Part shown: one piece after another, positions 46,513-54,774 of the stretch
Numbering within the stretch: position 1 is the first letter of the stretch
Layout: every line of letters begins with the position of its first letter
Origin: Gemmatimonas sp.
Lineage (GTDB): Bacteria > Gemmatimonadota > Gemmatimonadetes > Gemmatimonadales > Gemmatimonadaceae
NCBI GenBank assembly: GCA_011390935.1
Contig: JAABRL010000004.1
Span: 1 to 64,000, forward strand
Length of the DNA stretch: 64,000 nucleotides
Direction: 5' to 3'
Notes under the pieces: model-generated
What the model was told of the DNA's origin: nothing
What the model saw: only the letters and a program-made list of their open reading frames with translations
Database searches by the model: none
Position numbers and translations under genes: made by a program

Positions 46513-49500
46513 GACCGCGCCGTCGCTGCTCGCGCGCCTGGTGGGCGCGTCGATGCGGCGGCTGGGCGTCGTGCTGGCCATCACGGGTGTGCTGGTCGTG
46601 TCGGGGATCCTCGCGTTCCTGCGGCTGCCGTTCGACGCCTTTCCGGACCTCACCGGTGTACGCGTCGAGGTCATCACGGACGCGCGCGGCTATGCCGTGG
46701 AAGAAGTCGAACAGCTCGTCACGTATCCGATCGAATCGGTGCTGATGGGACTGGAAGGTGCCGAGCAGGTACGCTCCACCTCCAAAGCCGGACTGTCACT
46801 CGTAACGGTCGCGTTCGAGGATGGTGTGGACCTGTACTTCGCGCGCACGCTGGTGACCCAACGGCTGGGTGACGCGCGCAGCGAACTCCCCGATGGTGTG
46901 GAGCCCTCACTCGGTCCGGTGTCCACGCCGCTCGGTGAACTGTACCAATATGTGGTGGAGAGTGATTCGCTCACGCTCACGGAACTGAAAACGCTGCACG
47001 ACTACGTGATTCGTCCGCGTCTGCGCAGCGTGCCGGGTGTGAGCGAGGTGAACTCGTGGGGCGGTCTCATCGAGCAGGTGCAGGTCGTGGTCGATCCGGC
47101 GGCGCTGGCGGCGCGTTCGCTGACGCTCACCGATGTGCATGACGCGCTCGCCCAGAACTCACTGGCCTTTGGCGGCGCGTATGTGGAGACGGGCGGTGAG
47201 CGCTTCACGCTGCGTGGCCTGGGGCGCGTCTCGGGCGCGGCGGACATCGAGCAGGTGGTGGTGCGTGTGGTGGCAGGCGTACCGGTGCGCGTCGGCGACA
47301 TCGCGACGATCGAGATCGGTGCGCTGCCGCGCTATGGTGCGGTGTCGCGTGATGGCGAGCGCGATGTGGTGGCCGGCATGGTGCTCAAGCGACAGGGTGA
47401 GGATTCCCGTCGCGTGATCGATGCCGTGCTCGAGCGCCTTGATGAAGTGCGCGGCACGCTTCCACCCGGTGTGACGATCACGCCGTTCTATGATCAGGGC
47501 ACGGTGGTGAGTGGGACCACCCGTACCATCCTCACGAACCTGACCGTAGGCGGTCTGCTGGTGGTCGCGGTGCTGTTCTTCTTCCTCCGCGATGTGCGCG
47601 CCTCGCTGCTGGTCGCCAGCGTGATTCCGCTGAGCATGTTGATTGCCTTCCTCGGCATGTGGATGACGGGCACGTCCGGCAACCTCATGAGTCTTGGCGC
47701 CGTGGACTTCGGGCTGCTCGTGGACGGCGCCATCGTGATGGTGGATCAATTCGTGCGGCAGTTCGAGGGCCGACGTGGCGAGGCACTCGTGGCGATGGAC
47801 GAAGCCAGCCGTCGCGACACCCTGCGTCGCGCCGCGGTCTCCGTGGCGCGGCCGGTGCTGTTCGGTGTGTCGGTCATTGTTGCTGTCTATCTGCCGATCT
47901 TTGCGCTCGGTGGCATGGAAGGGCGCATGTTCCGGCCGATGGCGTTCACCGTCGTGGTGGCGCTGGTGGGTTCGATGCTGCTGGCGCTCACGTTCGTGCC
48001 GGCGGTGGCGTCACGACTGCTGCGTCCCGTGACGCGGACTCCGTCGCCGATGCTCACGCGATTGAACGAGTCGTACGGGCGCGGGTTGGATCACGTGCTG
48101 GGGCGCACGCGTCTCGTGCTTGGCGGCGCCGTCGTGCTGGTCACCATGGCGCTCTGGCTGCTGTCAACGCGCGGGACGGAGTTCATGCCGCGGCTCGATG
48201 AGGGCGCCATTCTCGTGAACACGCGCACGCTGCCGAGTGCGTCGCTTGATGAGGCGATGCACCTCGTGAAGGCCGCCGAGCGCATCGTGTTGCAGTTTCC
48301 GGAGGTGATCACGACCGTCACCAAGCAGGGGCGCCCGGACTTGGCGACCGAGGCGATGGGCCTCTTCGAGGGCGACATGTACGTGCCCTTGCGTCCGATG
48401 GATGAGTGGACAACGGCGAGCACGCGCGAAGGGCTCGTGCAGGCCTTCGATTCGGCGCTGGCGGTGGTTCCCGGGCTCGAGGTGGCATTCACGCAGCCGA
48501 TGGCGATGCGACTCGACGAAGCCGAAAGCGGGATCAAGACGGATCTCGGGGTGAAGATCTTCGGGACGGATCTCGACGTGATTCATGCAACGGCGGAGCG
48601 CATTCGTGACGTGATCACGCGTGTTCCGGGAGCGGCCGATGTGATGGTGGAGATTGCGGACGGCGCTGGTGAACTGCGGATCACGCCGCACCGCGAGGCA
48701 CTGGCTGCGTACGGGCTGTCGGTCGCCGATGTGCAAGCGGCGCTCGAGCTGTCCGGAGCGCGGCGCACGGCGGCCGAGCAGGTGATTGGCCCGCGTCGTG
48801 TCCCGATCGCCGTGGCGCTGCCGGCCGACGCGCGCGGCGACCTCTCGGCATTGGAACGGCTCCCGCTGCGGACCAGCGAAGGCGGGACCGTGCCGCTCGG
48901 TGCGGTGGCGACGCTGACGTACACCGAAGGCCCCGAGATGGTGGGGCACGAGGATGCGCAGCGTCGCACACTGGTGGTGGCGAATGTGCGCGGCCGCGAT
49001 CTGGGCGGGTTTGCCGCTGACGTGCGCGAGCGCGTGGCGCAGGAGGTGTCACTGCCCAGCGGGGTGTTTCTGGAGTGGGGCGGGCAGTATGAGAATCAGC
49101 AGCGCGCCATGGCGCGTCTGCGTGTGGTGGTGCCACTCGCGCTGGGCCTCATTCTCGTGCTGCTGTACACCGCGTTCGGTTCGTGGGTGCAGTCGTTTCT
49201 TGTGCTCGCGAATGTGCCGTTCGCGCTCGTTGGCGGCGTGGTGGCGCTCTGGCTGCGCGATCTGAATCTGAGCCTCTCGGCGAGCGTCGGCTTCATCGCG
49301 CTCTTCGGCATCGCGGTGCTGAATGGGGTGGTGCTCGTTGAGCACCTCAACCATTTGAAAGCGGACGGGACGCCGCTGGAAGAGCGCGTGCGCCTGGGTG
49401 CCCGCGACCGGTTGCGCCCGGTGCTCATGACGGCGCTCACCGACTGGATCGGTTTTCTGCCAATGGCCATCTCGGCCGGCGCCGGTTCGGAAGTGCAGCG

Positions 49501-49663
49501 GCCGCTCGCCACGGTCATTATCGGCGGATTGATTTCATCGACGCTGCTGACGCTGTTCGTGCTTCCCGTGTTGTACCGAGCGGTCGAGCGGTGGCGCGAC
49601 GTTCACGCCACCGCTCGCGCGTCCGACGCTACTTCAGGTATTGCCAGAGTCCGTACAGCGTGA
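46505..49663 (+). CDS. Heavy-metal RND efflux pump (CzcA/CusA family)
   Basis: A 1052-residue inner-membrane proton antiporter of the HME-RND type, with twelve transmembrane segments and two large periplasmic loops. TM1 is at ~20-38, followed by FDAFPDLTGVRVEVITDARGYAVEEVEQLVTYPIES. In TM4 the sequence DFGLLVDGAIVMVDQ carries Asp401 and Asp407, matching the proton-relay Asp402 and Asp408 of CzcA, but Asp414 replaces the usual Glu415. LDEGAILVNTRTLPSASLDEA and the GIAVLNGVVLVEHLN block are diagnostic. The metal (zinc, cobalt, cadmium, copper, silver or other) cannot be decided. Its 3' end overlaps the convergent small gene by 35 bases. Confidence 0.93.
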   Translation: MSETAPSLLARLVGASMRRLGVVLAITGVLVVSGILAFLRLPFDAFPDLTGVRVEVITDARGYAVEEVEQLVTYPIESVLMGLEGAEQVRSTSKAGLSLVTVAFEDGVDLYFARTLVTQRLGDARSELPDGVEPSLGPVSTPLGELYQYVVESDSLTLTELKTLHDYVIRPRLRSVPGVSEVNSWGGLIEQVQVVVDPAALAARSLTLTDVHDALAQNSLAFGGAYVETGGERFTLRGLGRVSGAADIEQVVVRVVAGVPVRVGDIATIEIGALPRYGAVSRDGERDVVAGMVLKRQGEDSRRVIDAVLERLDEVRGTLPPGVTITPFYDQGTVVSGTTRTILTNLTVGGLLVVAVLFFFLRDVRASLLVASVIPLSMLIAFLGMWMTGTSGNLMSLGAVDFGLLVDGAIVMVDQFVRQFEGRRGEALVAMDEASRRDTLRRAAVSVARPVLFGVSVIVAVYLPIFALGGMEGRMFRPMAFTVVVALVGSMLLALTFVPAVASRLLRPVTRTPSPMLTRLNESYGRGLDHVLGRTRLVLGGAVVLVTMALWLLSTRGTEFMPRLDEGAILVNTRTLPSASLDEAMHLVKAAERIVLQFPEVITTVTKQGRPDLATEAMGLFEGDMYVPLRPMDEWTTASTREGLVQAFDSALAVVPGLEVAFTQPMAMRLDEAESGIKTDLGVKIFGTDLDVIHATAERIRDVITRVPGAADVMVEIADGAGELRITPHREALAAYGLSVADVQAALELSGARRTAAEQVIGPRRVPIAVALPADARGDLSALERLPLRTSEGGTVPLGAVATLTYTEGPEMVGHEDAQRRTLVVANVRGRDLGGFAADVRERVAQEVSLPSGVFLEWGGQYENQQRAMARLRVVVPLALGLILVLLYTAFGSWVQSFLVLANVPFALVGGVVALWLRDLNLSLSASVGFIALFGIAVLNGVVLVEHLNHLKADGTPLEERVRLGARDRLRPVLMTALTDWIGFLPMAISAGAGSEVQRPLATVIIGGLISSTLLTLFVLPVLYRAVERWRDVHATARASDATSGIARVRTA

Positions 49664-50114
49664 CACCGGCACCGCCGAGCACGATGATCGAACCGGCGTC
49701 GTCATCGACAAAGCTGCCGATCACCATGGCCGACAAGCCCACGACGATCAGCGCCGCGCTGCGCCGCGAGGCAGGGCGATTCATTTCGCGTTCGTTGGCC
49801 GTGAGGGCCTCGAACTGCGAGGTCACCGCCGGCTTGTACGACACCAGACCCTCGTTCAAGCGGGGACCGAAGGACGTCGAGCTGCTCGTGCGCGCATCCG
49901 CCAACTCGGTCCTGGTCACAGCAGCCGTCTCGGCACGCTGATCAGACTCGGAGACGAGGGTCCCCGCGGAGGCCTGATCTGGCGTCGCCTGCGCGCCGGC
50001 GACGGACGTGACGGCCGCTGCGGCCGTCGCGATCGCCGCGGCAATCAGAATCCAGCGCCGCACATTGGGACGCGGGGCGACACGGGCGGTGACACGAGCG
50101 GAGCGTGTGGACAT
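49629..50114 (-). CDS. Small exported membrane protein of unknown function
   Basis: A 161-residue protein with an N-terminal hydrophobic segment (WILIAAAIATAAAAVTSVAGAQ, ~21-42) that may be a signal peptide. A polar Ser/Thr/Ala-rich stretch contains SFGPRLNEGLVSYKPAVTSQF, and two C-terminal hydrophobic helices follow (SAALIVVGLSAMVIGSFVDDDAGSIIVLGGAGVTLYGLWQYL). I know no family. It is convergent with the efflux pump gene, overlapping by 35 bases. A 199-base gap follows before the next gene on the other strand; I see nothing certain in that gap. Confidence 0.65.
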   Translation of the reverse strand: MSTRSARVTARVAPRPNVRRWILIAAAIATAAAAVTSVAGAQATPDQASAGTLVSESDQRAETAAVTRTELADARTSSSTSFGPRLNEGLVSYKPAVTSQFEALTANEREMNRPASRRSAALIVVGLSAMVIGSFVDDDAGSIIVLGGAGVTLYGLWQYLK

Positions 50115-50313
50115 GGATTATCCGGTGTGATGAGGTACAAAGTGTGGAGGCGCGCGCGACCGTGCGTGCCGGCGAGCACCGCCGTTCCCCTGCAGGCCGT
50201 ACGCCGAGCAGACGCCGAAGTTCCCGCAGTGTGATCGTCATCACGCTGGCGCCGGCGGCGTCGCCATCGCAGGTTACGGTCACCGTGTCCTTCTCCACTC
50301 AACCCGTCGGCCG

Positions 50314-50550
50314 ATGAGCGCACCGAAGAAGCTTCGCAAGCAGTTCGTCAACAACACCTATCCTCTCGTGGTGCTGCGCTTCGAGGATGGGCACGAAATC
50401 AAGGTCTATCAGAACTCCGGCAAGGTGTTCGACGCGTGGGCTGGCGAACGCGTGAAGCTGATGGCGGTGCATGACGTGAACAGCAAGGAGTGGGAACTCA
50501 TCGAAACGCGAACGGGCGACAAGTTCGACGATCCCATCATCGACGCGTGA
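50314..50550 (+). CDS. Small beta-rich protein of unknown function
   Basis: A 78-residue protein with several beta-strand patterns: NNTYPLVVLRFEDGHEIKVYQNSGKVFDAWAGERVKLMAVHDVNSKEWELIETRTGDKFDDPI. No signal peptide or catalytic motif is apparent. It could be an RNA- or ligand-binding small barrel. Its TGA overlaps the GTG of the serine-hydrolase gene, so the two are coupled. No ribosome site or -10 box stands out before the ATG. Confidence 0.6.
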   Translation: MSAPKKLRKQFVNNTYPLVVLRFEDGHEIKVYQNSGKVFDAWAGERVKLMAVHDVNSKEWELIETRTGDKFDDPIIDA

Positions 50551-51464
50551 GTCGCCTGGCTCCTCGGTTGGCGACGTGGCTGCTCGCGACCTCGTGCGCA
50601 TTCGCCGGATCGGCGGTGGCGCAGCCGGCGGCCGCACCACCAGCGCTGCCGGCGGCTGACACGGCGTCGCTGCGTCGCGCGCTTGACGCACTCGTGGAGC
50701 CGCATCGTGGCGTGGTGGGCTACACGGTGCGCGACATCGACGCCGGCTGGACGCTGTCGCGGCGTGGTGATGAACCGTTCCCCACCGCCAGCCTGATCAA
50801 GGTTCCGATCCTGGTCACCGTGTTCGATCTGGTCGAGTCGGGACGCCTCTCGCTCGACGATCAGCTCACGGTCTTGCCGATCGACGTCGTGCCGGGTGCG
50901 GGCATTCTGCAACACCTGCACCCGGGCATCACGATCACCGTGCGCGACGCGGCGTGGCTCATGACCACGATCAGCGACAACACGGCCACGAATCTGCTGC
51001 TCGATCGGATCGTGATCCGGCGGGTGTGGGACAAGATGGAGGCGCTCGGCTTGCCGCGCAGCAAGGTGCATTCGAAATCGTTCCTGCGCGAGTCGAGCGT
51101 GGCCATGGACAGCTCGGTGAAGTACGGGTTGGGCGTCACCACGTCGAACGAGATGGCGCAGCTCTTTGCACTCCTGGCCAACGGGAAGGCCGTCTCGCCG
51201 CGCGCCGATTCGATCATGCTGCGCATGCTGGCCGCGAATGAGGATCGGCAGCTGCTGCAGCGCCTGGTGGGTGGCATTCGTGCGCCGCACAAGACGGGAG
51301 CGACCGACGATGTGCGCACGGAGTGCACGCTCTGGTTTCTGCCGCGTCGTGTGGCCGCCTGCGTCCTCACCCGCGAGAACGCCGATACTCGCTGGGTGCT
51401 GGACAGTGAACCGCAGCTGCTGATGGCGCGTATGGGCGAGGCGATCGTGCGCGGATTGCGGTAA
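50547..51464 (+). CDS. Class A beta-lactamase-like serine hydrolase
   Basis: A 305-residue exported protein with a signal peptide (LATWLLATSCAFAGSAVAQ, ~8-26). The beta-lactamase/penicillin-recognising motifs are present: Ser-x-x-Lys in PTASLIKVPI, SDN in TISDNTATNLLLDR, and KTG in PHKTGAT. The omega-loop Glu (ExxLN) that activates deacylation in true class A enzymes is not seen where expected (KSFLRESSVAMDSSVKYGLG). It may therefore be a DD-peptidase-like or esterase-like enzyme rather than a resistance enzyme. GTG 50547 overlaps the stop of the preceding small gene by GTGA. Confidence 0.82.
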   Translation: MSRLAPRLATWLLATSCAFAGSAVAQPAAAPPALPAADTASLRRALDALVEPHRGVVGYTVRDIDAGWTLSRRGDEPFPTASLIKVPILVTVFDLVESGRLSLDDQLTVLPIDVVPGAGILQHLHPGITITVRDAAWLMTTISDNTATNLLLDRIVIRRVWDKMEALGLPRSKVHSKSFLRESSVAMDSSVKYGLGVTTSNEMAQLFALLANGKAVSPRADSIMLRMLAANEDRQLLQRLVGGIRAPHKTGATDDVRTECTLWFLPRRVAACVLTRENADTRWVLDSEPQLLMARMGEAIVRGLR

Positions 51465-51510
51465 GCCGCGCACGTTTGTGTATCGCGTTGCATCGCGCGC
51501 GTTTTGTGCA

Positions 51511-51539
51511 TTGCGTATTCGCGCACCGCGTCCTATGAT
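51511..51539 (+). promoter_or_regulatory. Promoter of psuG
   Basis: TTGCGT (51511-51516) and TATGAT (51534-51539) are 17 bases apart. The -10 box ends 5 bases before the GTG start at 51545, so the message should be leaderless or nearly so. Confidence 0.6.
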
Positions 51540-51544
51540 CGGGC

Positions 51545-52483
51545 GTGCGCGATCGCCTCTCCTTCCCAGGCTTGCTGTCGGACCGCGTCGCCGCGTCGCG
51601 TGCACGCGGTGAGGGGGTGGTGGTCCTCGAGAGTTCCGTGTTCGCGCAGGGCTTGGCGATTCCCGCCAATCGGCAGGCGGCCACGCGCATGCTCGCGGCG
51701 GTAGAGGCCCAAGGCGCCGTGCCGGCTGTCACGGCGGTGGCCAGGGGTGTTCCGCGCGTGGGGCTCGACGGCGAGGACCTCGAGCGCTTCCTGTGTCGTA
51801 CAGGCGTGCGCAAGGTGTCAGCCCGCGACCTGCCGGTGTGCATGGCGCAGCGGGCGGACGGCGCCACCACCGTGGCGGCCACGCTGGTGCTTGGCGCGCT
51901 CGCCGGCCTCACCGTGTTTGCGACCGGCGGCATCGGGGGCGTGCACCGGGACGCGCCGTTTGATGAATCGGCAGATCTCGTGGAGCTGGCGCGCACGCCC
52001 ATGCTGGTGGTGTGCGCCGGCGCGAAGAGCATCCTCGACCTGCCGGCCACGCTGGAGCGCCTCGAGACGCTCGGGGTCCCGGTGGTTGGCTATCGCACCC
52101 GCGAGCTGCCGGGGTTTTTCACCACGGGCACCGGACTGTCGCTCGACGCGTCGGTCGAGAGTCCGGAAGAGGCAGCTGATCTGTGGCGCCATCACCGGGC
52201 GCTTGGCCGCTCAGGGAGCGTGCTCCTGGTCCAGCCGCCGCCACCGGAGTCGGCGCTTTCGGCGGATATCGTGGGGGAGGCCACGGTGCATGCGTTGGCG
52301 CAGGCTCGAAAGGCGGGCGTGCGCGGCGGGGCGGTCACGCCATTTCTGCTGTCCGAGATCGAACGGAGGACCGCTGGGGGCTCCGTGCATGCCAATCTGG
52401 CGCTCCTCGAGGCCAACGCATCGCTGGGCGCCCAGATTGCGGTCGTTCTGGCCCACGATCGCGCACTGAACGAAACGTCCTGA
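51545..52483 (+). CDS. psuG: Pseudouridine-5'-phosphate glycosidase
   Basis: A 312-residue enzyme that reversibly cleaves pseudouridine 5'-phosphate to uracil and ribose 5-phosphate. Family blocks are VVVLESSVFAQGLAIPANRQAA, VPAVTAVARGVPRVGL, ATTVAATLVLGALAGLTVFATGGIGGVHRDAPFDESADL (with the catalytic Lys provided in VCAGAKSILDLPATLERLETLGVPVVGYRT), and the C-terminal GGAVTPFLLSEIERRTAGGSVHANLALLEANASLGAQIA. GTG 51545 is supported by the promoter immediately upstream. No PsuK kinase is adjacent, so pseudouridine phosphate must come from another source. Confidence 0.93.
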   Translation: MRDRLSFPGLLSDRVAASRARGEGVVVLESSVFAQGLAIPANRQAATRMLAAVEAQGAVPAVTAVARGVPRVGLDGEDLERFLCRTGVRKVSARDLPVCMAQRADGATTVAATLVLGALAGLTVFATGGIGGVHRDAPFDESADLVELARTPMLVVCAGAKSILDLPATLERLETLGVPVVGYRTRELPGFFTTGTGLSLDASVESPEEAADLWRHHRALGRSGSVLLVQPPPPESALSADIVGEATVHALAQARKAGVRGGAVTPFLLSEIERRTAGGSVHANLALLEANASLGAQIAVVLAHDRALNETS

Positions 52484-52519
52484 CCCTGTTTTTGCGTAGT
52501 GTTAAGGAGTGCTGAACGG

Positions 52520-52549
52520 TTGAACTTGTGGGAGAGCGTACGGTACTAT
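52520..52549 (+). promoter_or_regulatory. Promoter of the TPR operon
   Basis: TTGAAC (52520-52525) and TACTAT (52544-52549) are 18 bases apart. Transcription would begin near 52556, giving a 30-base leader with a GGAGG site (52570-52574) before ATG 52586. This is a case with an ordinary leader, unlike many others in the window. Confidence 0.55.
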
Positions 52550-52585
52550 CCGGTAACCTGCTCGCTTTCGGAGGCCTGACCCATC

Positions 52586-53773
52586 ATGTCCGATTCATTC
52601 CTGAGTTCGGAAGAGTACGACGAACGCGCGCACGCGCTGTACAACGACTCGCGGTACGACGAGGCGTTGGACGTGCTGCGCGAGGGGTTGGCGCTGTACC
52701 CCAGTGCAGTCGAGTTGCACGTCGGGGTGGGGTATGCCCGACTGGCTCGCGAGGAGTATGCGTGGGCTCGCCGTGCCTTTGACGACGCGCTCGTGCTCGA
52801 TCCCGAGCATGAGGATGCGCTGGCTGGCGCCGGGGAGATCGCCCTCAAGATCGGGCGCGTCGACGACGCCATGATGGCCTTCGAGCGCACGCTCGAACTC
52901 GGCTACGAGGACGATACCGATCTCATGCTGCAGATCGGGCGCGCCCTGTTCCGTGAAGGGTTCATCGAAGCGTCGCTGTCGTTTTTCGAGCGTGGCGTCG
53001 CCCACGCGACGGACAACGCCGAAGCGGTGGCCTGCGTGGGATATGCGCAGCATCGGCTGGGGCGTGATCAGGACGCGATCGCGACGCTGCGTCGCTCTCT
53101 GAGCCTCGACGAGGCCTTCGGTGAGGCGCGCGTCTATCTGGCCAATCTGCTCTACGACGTGGGGGAGCTGGACGCGGCCCTCACCGAGTTCGAGCGCACC
53201 GCACCCGAAGATCACTGGGACGAGCTTGGCATCTGGCGCTATCTCGAACTGCGCAAGGCGGCGAGCGGACTCGGCGACGACGATCCGTCGTTCAAGACGT
53301 GGGAGGAGCGCCTGCTCGAACTCTCGAGCGAGCCCGACGCCATCGACGAGTTGCTGGCCGAGGTGGAGACGCAGTTTGTGGAGCGGGAAGGCGCCGCGAA
53401 GGAGCAGGCCCAGGGACACCTCGAAATGCTGGGCTCACTGCTCAATAATCTGGCCAGCGATCGGGAGCTCGACTCCAGCGCGGATGAAGCGCTGGCGCTC
53501 GACGCCGCGACGCGCCCGGCGAGCGCGCGCGAGCTCACGGCCGAGGCGGCGCATCGCGTCGTCATGCGCGACGGCCGGTCGTACGAGGGCAGCTGGGAGG
53601 AGATTGTCGGGGCGCTGCGTGATGCACAGGATGCCGGGCGGTCGCTCGACGAGTTCATGGCCGTGGAAGCGCGTCGCTGCTATGGGGCCACAGGGGTGCG
53701 CGTCTCCACGCGTGGTCCCGAGGAGTTCCTGCGCGGCAGCGAACACGCGGGCGTGCTGCGGATCGTCCGCTGA
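52586..53773 (+). CDS. Tetratricopeptide-repeat protein
   Basis: A 395-residue cytoplasmic scaffold with about six TPR motifs from residue ~10 to 220: for example YDEALDVLREGLALYPSAVELHVGVGYARLAREEYAWARRAFDDALVLDPEHEDALAGAGEIALKIGRVDDAMMAFERTLELG. The C-terminal part (~230-395) is acidic and helical and ends with a conserved-looking small domain (SYEGSWEEIVGALRDAQDAGRSLDEFMAVEARRCYGATGVRVSTRGPEEFLRGSEHAGVLRIVR). The function is unknown. It opens an operon with the next TPR protein and the M16 peptidase. Confidence 0.85.
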   Translation: MSDSFLSSEEYDERAHALYNDSRYDEALDVLREGLALYPSAVELHVGVGYARLAREEYAWARRAFDDALVLDPEHEDALAGAGEIALKIGRVDDAMMAFERTLELGYEDDTDLMLQIGRALFREGFIEASLSFFERGVAHATDNAEAVACVGYAQHRLGRDQDAIATLRRSLSLDEAFGEARVYLANLLYDVGELDAALTEFERTAPEDHWDELGIWRYLELRKAASGLGDDDPSFKTWEERLLELSSEPDAIDELLAEVETQFVEREGAAKEQAQGHLEMLGSLLNNLASDRELDSSADEALALDAATRPASARELTAEAAHRVVMRDGRSYEGSWEEIVGALRDAQDAGRSLDEFMAVEARRCYGATGVRVSTRGPEEFLRGSEHAGVLRIVR

Positions 53774-53829
53774 CGCCGCTGCCGCAGCTGGAAGCGCTAC
53801 GGATCGAGAGTGCGCGGGACGGGGCCACA

Positions 53830-54774
53830 GTGGCGCCGACCCGCGCACTTGCCGCGTGGCAGGAGGTCGCCGACGCGCTCGGCGCACTTGCACCCACGAC
53901 AGCGCGCACGGACGCCAAGGCACTCGTGGCCGCGCTTCGGCAGCAGGGGCTGTGCACGCTCGACGAAGCACATGCCCTGATCGACCTGCAGACCCTCGTC
54001 TCCCGCATGGCCGCCGAGCCGGACGTGGCGCATCAGGCTGGTGAGAGCACGCGCCAGGTGGTGGCGCGCGCGGAGCAGGCGGTCTCGCGCATCCTACGCA
54101 CGGCCAACACGGCGGAAATCGCGGCACCGCTGCAGGCCGAGTACGGGCGGGCCGCGGTACCGCCCCCTGCGGCTGCCGGTCCGCCGCCGCCCCCCCCACC
54201 CGAGTTTCCGACGCCCGTGCCGTCGAGCATTGGTGGCACCGGCCGTTCAAGCGCATTCGTGGTCGCGTTGGTGGTGGTGTGCCTCGTCGCGGCAGGCGTG
54301 GCCGCCTTTCTGTTCGCCGGTATCGGGCGCCGTGACCCGTTGAGCGAGGGGGTGACGGCGTATCAGGCCGGGCAACGCATGGTCGCGCGGCTCGCCTTTG
54401 AGCGGGCGCTCGCCGACGATCCCGGCGACGCCCGGCCACTCATTTACCTTGGCCGCCTCTCGCGCGAAGAGGGCGATCTGGCGCAGGCACGCCGATTGCT
54501 CGAACAGGCGGTGCAGCGGGCACCAGAGAACGCGTTGACCCATCGCGAACTGGCGTCCGCCCTGCTCGCGGACGGCCAGCCGGAGCTGGCCCGCCGGTTC
54601 TACGTACGCGCGCTCGAGCTCGATCCCACCGACCGACTGGCGCAGGGCTTCCTGGGCTGTGCGCTGGCGCGGCTCGGACGCGTGGAGGAGGCGCAGCGGT
54701 GGCTTGGGCGCGCGGGTCCGGGCGACTGGACGGCATGCGCCACCTTGCCGGCGCGTGCGCCAGGCATGCCATGA
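53830..54774 (+). CDS. Membrane-anchored TPR protein
   Basis: A 314-residue protein. An N-terminal helical region is followed by a Pro-rich linker (AAVPPPAAAGPPPPPPPEFPTP), one transmembrane helix (~140-162: FVVALVVVCLVAAGVAAFLFAG), and two or three C-terminal TPRs (RLAFERALADDPGDARPLIYLGRLSREEGDLAQARRLLEQAVQRAPENALTHRELASALLADG). GTG 53830 is the first standard start, but coding-like sequence (TPLPQLEALRIESARDGAT) runs back to a CTG at 53770 that overlaps the preceding stop as CTGA, so the true start may be non-canonical. It overlaps the peptidase gene by ATGA. Confidence 0.75.
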   Translation: MAPTRALAAWQEVADALGALAPTTARTDAKALVAALRQQGLCTLDEAHALIDLQTLVSRMAAEPDVAHQAGESTRQVVARAEQAVSRILRTANTAEIAAPLQAEYGRAAVPPPAAAGPPPPPPPEFPTPVPSSIGGTGRSSAFVVALVVVCLVAAGVAAFLFAGIGRRDPLSEGVTAYQAGQRMVARLAFERALADDPGDARPLIYLGRLSREEGDLAQARRLLEQAVQRAPENALTHRELASALLADGQPELARRFYVRALELDPTDRLAQGFLGCALARLGRVEEAQRWLGRAGPGDWTACATLPARAPGMP

